NCBI GenBank assembly: GCA_024803745.1 | Contig: JANJXV010000040.1 | Span: 834,001-898,000 of the forward strand | Reading direction: 5' to 3' | Source: Megascapheus bottae | Lineage: Eukaryota > Chordata > Mammalia > Rodentia > Geomyidae | Length of the DNA stretch: 64,000 nt | The notes under the pieces: generated by a model | What the model was told of the DNA's origin: nothing | Databases searched by the model: none | Seen by the model: only the letters and a program-made list of their open reading frames with translations | Shown: positions 33,201 to 41,119 of the stretch, one piece after another | Numbering within the stretch: the stretch's first letter is position 1 | Layout of the letters: every line of letters begins with the position of its first letter | Translations under genes and position numbers: made by a program

Positions 33201-34719
33201 ATTATTTTATGCTTTTTGGTTTACATAGCCGGGGATTGGACCCACAATCTGACACATGCAGCCAGACCAGGTGCTTTACCACTGAGCAGCATCCCCCTGC
33301 CTTTGTGTTATTTTTCTGTTTTTTGTTTTTGTTTTTGAGAGAGAGTCTCCATGTATAGCCTTCAACTTTTTATATAGTCTAGGCCAGCTTGAAATTCAAA
33401 TTTTTTTCTCAGGGCCAGGAGTGTGGCCTGGTAGTAGAGTGCTTGCCTAGCATGCACGAAGACCCAGGTTCGATTCCTCGGTACCACATACATAGAAAAA
33501 AGCCAGAAGTGGTGCTGAGGCTCAAGGGTAGAGCTCCAGCCTTGAGCAAGTGCAAGGACAGTGCTCAGGCCCTGAGTTCAAAGCCAGGAGTCCCAGCTCA
33601 GGCCTGAAATCCTCGCTACTTAAGAGGCCGAGAAGCTGGCCCCTGGTGCCTCCTGCCTGTCACCGCAGCATCGTTCCAAACCAGCCTGGGGGGAAGAAAA
33701 GCCCGTGAGACTCTATTCAGTGAATCACCGAAAAGCCAGAGGTGGAGGTGGAGCTCAAGTGACAGCGCCGTCCCTGAGCGAAAAGCCAGTAGACGGCTCT
33801 GAGGGCCAGCCCGGGGCTCCAGGCGGCCCTGGCCCCCTCGCCCGCCTGTCATCCTAGCTGCTCCAGAGGTGGAGATCTGAGGCTGGCATTCAGTGCCAGC
33901 CTGGGCGTTGACCCCCGGAGTCTGTGACCTGCAATTAAGCAACAAGAAGCTGCGCGTGGCAGCGCGTCTCCAGTGGTAGAGCGCCAGCCTTGAGGGCAAG
34001 ACAGGAGGGATGCTACCCAAGCCAGCTGCCACGGCGCCTCCTACGGGGGGGGGGGGTGTGGAGATGATGGGGAGAGTGGCCCACCCTCACGCCGCGTCCC
34101 TGCTCCTCAGTCCCACAGGCGGCAGCACAACAAAGATAAACCCTTCAAGTGCCACAACTGCCACCGGGCGTACACGGACGCAGCCTCGCTGGAGGTGCAC
34201 CTGTCCACGCACACGGTGAAGCACGCCAAGGTGTACACGTGCACCATCTGCAGTCGGGCCTACACCTCGGTGAGTGCCACGGGGGTCGATGGGGGCGGTG
34301 GGCAGCTCTGATCGGTCAGCGGGCACCGCGCCGTCTGTCCGTCCGGCCATCCGCCCGTCGTCCTTCAGCTCCTCCTCCGTCCTCTCTGCCCCCCTCAGGA
34401 AACGTACCTTATGAAACACATGCGCAAACACAACCCTCCCGATCTGCAGCAGCAAGTGCAGGCGGCGGCGGCGGCGGCCGCGGTGGCCCAGGCCCAGGCC
34501 CAGGCCTCGCAGCCACAGCAGCCCCCGCCCCCCCAGCCACCACACTTCCAGTCCCCGGGGGCGGCCCCCCCGGGGGGCGGCGGCGGGGACAGCACCCCCA
34601 ACCCCCCACCCCAGTGTTCCTTCGACCTGACGCCCTATAAGACGGCCGAGCACCATAAGGACATCTGCCTTACGGTCACCACCAGCACCATCCAGGTGGA
34701 CCACCTGGCCAGCTCGTAG
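24224..34719 (+). CDS. ZNF384: ZNF384 (CIZ/NMP4) zinc-finger transcription factor, 9 coding exons
   Basis: Nuclear C2H2 zinc-finger factor known as CIZ or NMP4, which binds AT-rich sites and regulates matrix and bone genes. Joining 24224-24289, 24382-24619, 24804-24851, 24962-25340, 30526-30750, 31364-31546, 32697-32775, 34111-34269 and 34399-34719 gives 1698 nt, 565 residues. The N-terminal half is Ser/Thr/Pro-rich. A Gly tract (176-202 with one Thr) precedes a basic RGRKKKR patch. Eight C2H2 fingers follow from residue 245, beginning CRMC, CPHC, CNFC, CPHC, CSYC, CAHPGC, CHNC and CTIC. The C-terminus has an Ala/Gln run and Pro-rich stretch, ending VDHLASS. The 48-nt and 183-nt exons are frame-neutral cassettes, consistent with known isoforms. 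Compared with human from memory, the Gly tract is longer and the Gln/Ala repeat much shorter. Confidence 0.96.
24382..24619 (+). CDS. ZNF384: ZNF384 coding exon 2
   Basis: Starts IENTMFINKMKDQLLPEKG and ends GLMAS plus one base. Donor GTGAGC at 24620. Confidence 0.95.
24686..24790 (-). mobile_element. Ancient MIR/L2-like relic
   Basis: TTAAGTGCCTGCCATGTGCC and the following bases resemble the conserved 3-prime part of old mammalian repeats. Lies just before the cassette exon. Confidence 0.45.
24804..24851 (+). CDS. ZNF384: ZNF384 cassette exon (48 nt)
   Basis: Encodes VSCSQRWRREGSQSRG between an AAG acceptor and GTAAAT donor at 24852. Exactly 16 codons, so inclusion or skipping keeps the frame. 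Confidence 0.88.
24962..25340 (+). CDS. ZNF384: ZNF384 coding exon with glycine tract
   Basis: PGLVITSPSGSLVTT, then a Gly-rich tract at 25135-25215, the basic patch RGRKKKR and GKTYR. Donor GTAGGA at 25341. Confidence 0.95.
25135..25215 (+). repeat. Coding GGN repeat (poly-Gly)
   Basis: Fourteen Gly, one Thr, then twelve Gly, encoded by mixed GGC, GGT, GGA and GGG codons. Confidence 0.95.
25850..25990 (+). mobile_element. MIR SINE
   Basis: Well-preserved core: TTGCTGTGTGACCCTGGGCA, then CTCAGTTTCCTCATCTGTAA and AATGGGGA, the hallmark of mammalian MIR. Confidence 0.9.
26615..27790. mobile_element. SINE group in ZNF384 intron
   Basis: Inverted Alu/B1-like-head Geo copies at 26615-26865 and 27340-27570. 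A + strand B1-like monomer lies at 27690-27790 (CTGTAATGCCAGCCTTTGGG). Confidence 0.8.
28110..30240. mobile_element. SINE group in ZNF384 intron
   Basis: + partial 28110-28260. Inverted Geo 28415-28530 abutting a + 7SL-like head 28530-28660. + IDL-Geo lacking its 5-prime end 28660-28830. + Geo 28845-28945. Inverted head 28960-29060. + full copy 29600-29810. Inverted IDL-Geo 30090-30240. 29063-29600 is mostly unique. Confidence 0.75.
30526..30750 (+). CDS. ZNF384: ZNF384 exon, zinc fingers 1-3
   Basis: Starts CRMCSLTFYSKSEM and ends LSHLQQHT plus two bases. Donor GTAAGG at 30751. Its last 152 nt are paralogous to the next exon. Confidence 0.97.
31202..31240 (+). repeat. (CT)n microsatellite before ZNF384 zinc-finger exon
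   Basis: Imperfect CT run about 125 bases before the acceptor at 31363. Confidence 0.9.
31364..31546 (+). CDS. ZNF384: ZNF384 exon, zinc fingers 4-5 (61-codon cassette)
   Basis: Starts IHSKIHTETIKPHKC. 183 nt, frame-neutral, matching the known isoform difference of 61 residues. Donor GTAAGG at 31547. Confidence 0.97.
31547..32696 (+). other. ZNF384: ZNF384 intron, unique sequence
   Basis: GC-rich sequence with no recognisable repeat or exon. Confidence 0.5.
32697..32775 (+). CDS. ZNF384: ZNF384 exon, zinc finger 6
   Basis: IHTGDRPYKCAHPGCEKAF to NLQ. Acceptor GCAG ending 32696, donor GTAAGG at 32776. Confidence 0.96.
32900..34015 (+). mobile_element. SINE group in ZNF384 intron
   Basis: + Alu/B1-like-head Geo copy 32900-33090, inverted ID-like piece 33215-33300, complete + IDL-Geo 33412-33590, then two diverged + copies at 33590-33805 and 33825-34015. 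Confidence 0.8.
34111..34269 (+). CDS. ZNF384: ZNF384 exon, zinc finger 7 and part of 8
   Basis: SHRRQHNKDKPFKCHNCHRA to AYTS. 53 whole codons. Donor GTGAGT at 34270. Confidence 0.96.
34399..34719 (+). CDS. ZNF384: ZNF384 last coding exon
   Basis: ETYLMKHMRKHNPPDL completes finger 8. An Ala-7 run, a short QAQAQA and a Pro-rich stretch follow, then the conserved end with TAG at 34717-34719. Confidence 0.97.
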   Translation, partial: ETYLMKHMRKHNPPDLQQQVQAAAAAAAVAQAQAQASQPQQPPPPQPPHFQSPGAAPPGGGGGDSTPNPPPQCSFDLTPYKTAEHHKDICLTVTTSTIQVDHLASS

Positions 34720-35815
34720 AGATCCTCGCTGCCCCCACACCCCACCCCCGACACGCCTCGGGCCTCCGACACAGCGCATCCTTACTCTCAACCGTTCCTC
34801 AAGAGGAGCCACGGCCTTGCTCACTGGCCACGGGATCCGGAGCCGCGGGCCCCTCCGAGCAGCGCTTGGCGCACCGGGGCTTGGTGCTCAAGGGAAGGCT
34901 CTGCCGACACCGGCAAGCCGGACCCCCCCTCCTCCGCCCTGGCGCCGGGGCCCACCGCAGACCAGAGGCCGGCCCTCCCCAGTGTCCGACAAGGGAGCCC
35001 CCGATGCAAGTCGCCTGCCCTCCGCCTGCCTGCCAAGACCAGAGGTTTCTCCCACGTCCCCGCAGCCTTCTCCCTCCACCCCGGCGTGCCGCCTCCTGCT
35101 CTTGCTCATGGAGGGAGGGGTGGGGGGGTTGGACTTCTTTTTTGTTGTTGTTTGTTGGTTGGTTGGTTGGGGGGGGCAAGGGCTTTGAGGTGGGTCCCCC
35201 AAGGGGCCATGAATTCCCCCCAAGGAGGCCCAGAGTGGGGTATGATTTTCCCTGGAGCCTCCCTCCCCTCCCACCCCTTTTCTCCCCCTCCCAGGCCCAA
35301 GTTGCTATGGGAGCTTTGCCCTCTGTGGCAGGGCGCTGCAAAGAAGGGAGAGGTTAGGGCCCCAGGACTGGACTTAATCTCCCATGGTGCCACGGTCAGA
35401 TGCTGGACATGGATTTATATATAAATATATATATAAATATATATATATATATACCCGCTCATCACGGCCATCTTTGTTGTAACCATTTCTGTGTTTATAA
35501 ATGCATTATCTCCGAATTTCCATATTTGTTTTGTTTATTTTTGTCTTTTTTTTTTACCTCCCCCCCCCCCCGCCCTCCACCTTGTCCTCTGGCCATGGCA
35601 TTTTTTTTTATTTCCTTTACTCTTTTTATTTTATTTTTAAATCACAGCAGATTTCTGAGAAAAAGGATTAAAAAAAAAAAAGACATAAATCAGGAACCAG
35701 TTGTTACAAAGCAATTTTAAAATGAGAAAAAAAAAAAAGGAAAATTTTCTGTACAAAGCAAGGGGTGTTTTTAGAACATTGTATAGAAATAAATTCATGT
35801 GAAAGGTTCAGAGGC
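34720..35815 (+). other. ZNF384: ZNF384 3-prime UTR
   Basis: Unique sequence free of SINEs. It contains a TA-rich run at 35418-35452 and several poly-C, poly-T and poly-A stretches. Confidence 0.8.
35788..35793 (+). terminator. ZNF384: ZNF384 polyadenylation signal
   Basis: AATAAA 1.07 kb after the stop codon, followed by unique sequence and then intergenic SINEs. Confidence 0.75.
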
Positions 35816-36124
35816 AGTGGAGCTGATGGTGTGAGTGAACACGGAAAGAGGCTGTTTGGGGGCTTTCTGAGGGAGGATCCCCAAAGGGCCATACCCAGCA
35901 AGTGCCACCTGCCTGCCCTCCCTCCACTCCAACCCTGCCCCGCTTCCCATTGAGGACTGCAGGCGTGTAGACACCGTCCTGGAAGTGCATTGCTTAAATG
36001 TGTGTGAGCCTAAGTAAACGCCTGGGATCCTGCAGGACCAACAGAAGGGCCTTCAGTACCAGGAAATGAAGGTTCTCAACTAAGTGAACTTAATGAGATT
36101 CCCTTCATGAAAAAGCCCTGCAGA

Positions 36125-37590
36125 CTGGGGACACAGCTCAAGTGGTAGAGCACTTGACCTTAGATGCAGTCCCCTGTGCAGCCCAAAAAATTCTAAACTA
36201 CAGGGTGCTGGTGGCTCATGCCAGCTACTCAAAAAGCTGCCAGCCTGGGCAGGAAAGTCTTCTGAGACTCTTCATCTCCAATGAACCACTTAAAAAAAAA
36301 AAAAAAAAAAAAGAATCTCAGTAAGTAATATGACATGGAGAGTAAATACAGCCGTGTTTATTAGTTTCCTGAATATTTTTTTTCCAACTTTCGTTGACCT
36401 TTGGAAGTACCCCAGCATCCCTGTCTTCTTTTATCACCACAGTTAGAACCAGAATATTATTGTAACACATTGTCATAACGCTATGAGGTAGGAACTGTTG
36501 TTTTTGTTGTCTAAAGAGAAACAGACATAAATTACCCAATGGACTGAAACCCAAGTAATTCACACTTGTAATCCTAGCTACTCCAGAGTTTTGAGATCTG
36601 AGGATCGCAGATTGAAGCCAGCCTGGATAGGATAGGCCATGAGATTTAGCAACAATTAACCAGCCAAAAGCTAGAAGTAGAGCTGTGGGTCAAGTAGTAG
36701 AGCACCAGACAGACATTAGTGAAAACCAGTGCCTCTGGTCCTGAATTCAAGCCCTAGTATTTGCACAAACAATAAATGACCCAAGAACCTCATTGTGATT
36801 TGAAAGGTGAAGTCCAGATTGATGATTGTGCCTTAACACTTGTCTGTTACTTAAGCTGGACTTTCCCCTTGACCATCACATACGGATTCTAAGCTCTGTA
36901 GCTGGAAATGTGGCTTAACAGCCTGGCTGTGCTTTACACCACAGTGACAGGTTTTACATTGAAAGCCAGCTGGGGTCTGAAGCCCTTGCAACATACAGCA
37001 TCTGTTTTTTGGTTGGCATCTGTCTGACTCAGTTACTGTAGAGCTCCATTTGCCAGGCTTTTCAGAAAGTTAGCACCATCCACACAAGAAATAGAAAAGA
37101 GCTGGCTGCAGTGGCTCACGCCTGTAGTCCTAGCTACTCAGGAGGCTGAGACCTCAGGATCAAGGTTCAAAGCCAGCCCTGGCACAAAAGGACCTGAGAC
37201 TCTTATTTCCAATTAACCTCTAGAAAATAGGAAGTGGGGCTTGGCTCAAGGGTAGCGTGGTAGCCTTGAGCCGAAGAGCTCAGGGACCAAGTTCAAGCCC
37301 TGTGACCCACACACAAAAAAAAGTAAACCAAAGTTGCTTTCATGGAAAACTACAACTAAAGACATGAACGTTGATCCAACGTGTGCAGAAGGTGGACGTG
37401 GGTGACTCACGCCTGGCATCCCAGCTACGCAGGAGGCTGAGATCTGAGGATCATGGTTCAAAGCCAGCCTGGACAGGAAAGGCCTTGAGACTCTTCATCT
37501 CCAATGAATCACCAGAAAACCAGAAGTGGCACTGTGACCCCAGTGGTAAAGCACCAGCCTTGCGCAAAAGAAGCCCCTTGGCTGTCAAAA
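36125..37590 (+). mobile_element. SINE group between ZNF384 and ING4
   Basis: Fragmented copy 36125-36290 with a long A-tail. Alu/B1-like-head Geo copies at 36565-36770, 37103-37315 and 37385-37590. Confidence 0.8.
36465..36545 (-). mobile_element. MIR-like relic
   Basis: CGCTATGAGGTAGGAACTGT followed by AAACAGA and AAATTACCCA resembles an inverted MIR core. Confidence 0.5.
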
Positions 37591-38029
37591 GAAAAGTGTG
37601 CAGAATTTCACCTTTGGTATAGGTCTTCATATTTATACATAGAAAATTCCTAATTTTTTTTTTTTTTTGGTAGAGAACCTCAGGCCCTGGGGTTGCCATC
37701 TTCACCACCACCAAAAACTAACCTGGCATGGGCTGCTCCTGTGAGTGAACATCTAAACCTTTTTTCTAGTTCTTTTTTTCTGAACCTTTTACTACTTCCC
37801 AACTTGCCATGGAGAAAATTCATCTTCAGCTGCTTTGGACACCAGATTGCAAAAATATATATTTATATTTTTTTAAGTGAAAAATAAAGTTCATATTCTG
37901 CACTTGTGGAGAAGGGAAGGTAGAATGGGACCCCCCCTTAACAAACAGCCCTGTTCCTCGCCCCCAAAGCCACGGGCCAGGTCTGGAAGGGGAGGAAAAA
38001 GAAAAATGAGAAAAGTTTGCTAGCCACTG

Positions 38030-38600
38030 CAAAATGGCGCCTTCCCGTGACGTCATACAGCAGCGCCCGGAGCCCGAAGGGAGGGCAAGAGCGGGCGGAA
38101 GTGGCTTCGCCGGCGCGCGGCGCGATGTACACACGTCAGAGGCACCCCAAGCGCAGGCGACGGGCGGAGGTGCGCGCGGCGGTGAGGTGAGGGCGGAAGT
38201 GGTCGTTCGAAGGGCGGAAGTAACGCGTCTAAGGGCGGAAGCCGTCCTCCCCGAGCGTCGCTCCTGCGCCTGCGCGGTCTCCGAAGCCTCAGTCACTTCC
38301 GAGGCGAACCGGAAGTCGCTTTGTTTTGCTTCAAGATGGCTGCTGGGATGTATTTGGAACATTATCTGGACAGTAAGAGCGGGCCGGGGGCCGGGGTCAG
38401 GGGTCACGGGGCGTGGGGGGCCGCGGCTCAGGGGTCCTGTGGCCCCGACGTCCCGGGCCGGGGGGCATCGCCGCCCTGCGGGGCTCCCGGGCGGCCATTT
38501 CTCGGGCGCTAACGAAGGGGGGGCGGGGCGGGCGTCCGCGCCTGGCCGCTGGGCTGCAGACCGGGGGCGCGGAGGGGACTCGGGGTTCCGGGGGCCCCTG
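38030..38600 (+). promoter_or_regulatory. ING4: ING4 CpG-island promoter
   Basis: A CRE TGACGTCA at 38048-38055. ETS-type GGGCGGAAG motifs at 38093, 38191, 38212 and 38233. CACTTCCGAGG near 38292 and ACCGGAAGT near 38309. No TATA box. The start codon follows at 38336. Confidence 0.75.
38336..38372 (+). CDS. ING4: ING4 coding exon 1
   Basis: [12 protein letters not shown] plus one base; donor GTAAGA at 38373. Confidence 0.96.
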
Positions 38601-41082
38601 GACACGCGAGGGGCGCCCTCGGGCCTCCTGGCCCGCAGCCCCTGCCGGCTCCCCCCACGTCCCGTCACCGCCGGCCCGGCCCGCGGGCGCCCGGGAGCCG
38701 CCGCTCGGCCAGGCCTGTCAGACGCGCGGGGCGCTGGGTGTGGACGGGGGTGCGGGGTCTCTTGGTGAGGACGGGGGCGCGGGGTCCCTTGGCGAGGACG
38801 GGGGTGCGGGGTCTCTTGGTGAGGACGGGGGTGCGGGGTCCCTTGGCGAGGACGGGGTGCGGGGTCTCTTGGTGTGGACGGGGGTGCGGGGTCTCTTGGC
38901 GGGGACGGGGGTGCGGGGTCTCTTGGCGGGGACGGGGGTGCGGGGTCTCTTGGTGAGGACGGGGGTGCGGGGTCTCTTGGTGAGGACGGGGGTGCGGGGT
39001 CTCTTGGTGAGGACGGGGGTGCGGGGTCCCTTGGCGAGGACGGGGTGCGGGGTCTCTTGGTGTGGACGGGGGTGCGGGGTCTCTTGGTGAGGACGGGGGT
39101 GCGGGGTCTCTTGGTGAGGACGGGGGTGCGGGGTCTCTTGGCGGGGACGGGGGTGCGGGGTCTCTTGGCGGGGACGGGGGTGCGGGGTCTCTTGGCGGGG
39201 ACGGGGGTGCGGGGTCTCTTGGCGGGGACGGGGGTGCGGGGTCTCTTGGCGGGGACGGGGGTGCGGGGTCTCTTGGCGGGGACGGGGGTGCGGGGTCTCT
39301 TGGCGGGGACGGGGGTGCGGGGTCTCTTGGCGGGGACGGGGGTGCGGGGTCTCTTGGCGGGGACGGGGGTGCGGGGTCTCTTGGCGGGGACGGGGGTGCG
39401 GGGTCTCTTGGCGGGGACGGGGGTGCGGGGTCTCTTGGCGAGGACGGGGGTGCGGGGTCTCTTGGTGAGGACGGGGTGCGGGGTCTCTTGGCGAGGACGG
39501 GGGTGCGGGGTCTCTTGGCGAGGACGGGGGTGCGGGGTCTCTTGGCGAGGACGGGGGTGCGGGGTCTCTTGGCGAGGACGGGGGTGCGGGGTCTCTTGGC
39601 GGGGACGGGGGTGCGGGGTCTCTTGGCGGGGACGGGGGTGCGGGGTCTCTTGGCGGGGACGGGGGTGCGGGGTCTCTTGGCGGGGACGGGGGTGCGGGGT
39701 CTCTTGGCGGGGACGGGGGTGCGGGGTCTCTTGGCGGGGACGGGGGTGCGGGGTCTCTTGGCGGGGACGGGGGTGCGGGGTCTCTTGGCGGGGACGGGGG
39801 TGCGGGGTCTCTTGGCGGGGACGGGGGTGCGGGGTCTCTTGGCGGGGACGGGGGTGCGGGGTCTCTTGGCGGGGACGGGGGTGCGGGGTCTCTTGGCGGG
39901 GACGGGGGTGCGGGGTCTCTTGGTGGGGACGGGGGTGCGGGGTCTCTTGGCGGGGACGGGGGTGCGGGGTCTCTTGGTGGGGACGGGGGTGCGGGGTCTC
40001 TTGGTGGGGCGACAGGGTTTCAGCTCATGAACCTCCATCTAGCTAGGCCCGGGCCAGGCCCCCAGCTCTGAATGGAAATCCAGTATTACGTGGGTGCCTT
40101 GTGGGGAGCCCAGCTCTTCACAATCCTGTTCCCCTGCACCTGTAGGCGTGGCTCAGAATCCAGTCAGTGACCCGGATATTTACTAAGGAACTGTGAGGTT
40201 TAGCCAGCTTGGGACACATTTGGTATGGTTTGGGGTGGGAGGGAAACAATGTCTAGGCCCTGAGTTCAAGCCCCAGGTGTGGAAGAGGGCTGCGGGGGAG
40301 AGTCTAAGTGACACCCTCTTCTTGGGTCAGTACTGGGGTGGACAGTGCACGATTGGTGAGACAGAGAATCCTGGCCTGGTGAGGGGGCTCACGCCTGTCA
40401 TCCTAGCTATGCAGGAAGCTGAGATCTGAAGATTCTGGTTCAAAGCCAGCCCGGGCACAAAAGACTATGTAACTTTTTTTTTTTTTTTTTGCCAGTCCTG
40501 GGCTTGGGCTCAGGGGTTGAGCGCTATCCTTGGACTTTCTCAAGACTAGAGCTCTACCACTTGAGCCTCAGCACCACTTCTGGCTTTTTTCTATGTATGT
40601 GGTACCGAGGAATCGAACCCAGGCCTTCATGCATGCTGGGCAAGCACTTAACCACTAGGCCAAACTCCCGGCCAAGACTATGTAACTCTTATCTCCAGTT
40701 TATCACAAGAAAGTGGGAAGTGGGGCTGAGGCTCAGAGGTAGAGCAGTAGCCATAAGCTGAATAGCTCAGGGACAGTGCCCAGGCCCCTCGTATAAACCC
40801 CGTGACCCACAAAAATAAAAAAATCCTAGAATCAATAAATAAATCCTGGAGTGGGGGCCGTAGAGTGCTTGCGGTGCAAGCATGAAGACCTGGGTTCTAT
40901 TCCTCAGTATCACATACACAGAAAAAGCCCAGAAGTGGACTCAACTGGTAGAGCATGTAGCTTTGAGAAAACCCAGTGCTCAGGCCCTGAGTTCGAGCCC
41001 CAGGACTGGAAGAAAGAAAGAAAGAAAGAAAAAAAAGAAGTGTGAAACCCTGAAATGGAGACTCGTACTGATATGCGCACGT

Positions 41083-41119
<37 letters not shown>

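Larger units (their letters stand above)
35816..38030. other. ZNF384-ING4 intergenic region
   Basis: About 2.2 kb with + strand SINEs at 36125-36290, 36565-36770, 37103-37315 and 37385-37590, and a MIR-like relic at 36465-36545 on the minus strand. No gene seen. Confidence 0.7.

Noticed and set aside
38665..40046. Open frames of 390 and 457 codons in ING4 intron 1
   Set aside because: The 27-bp unit is a multiple of three, so any stop-free unit yields a 9-residue protein repeat. It lies within an intron between clear ING4 exons.
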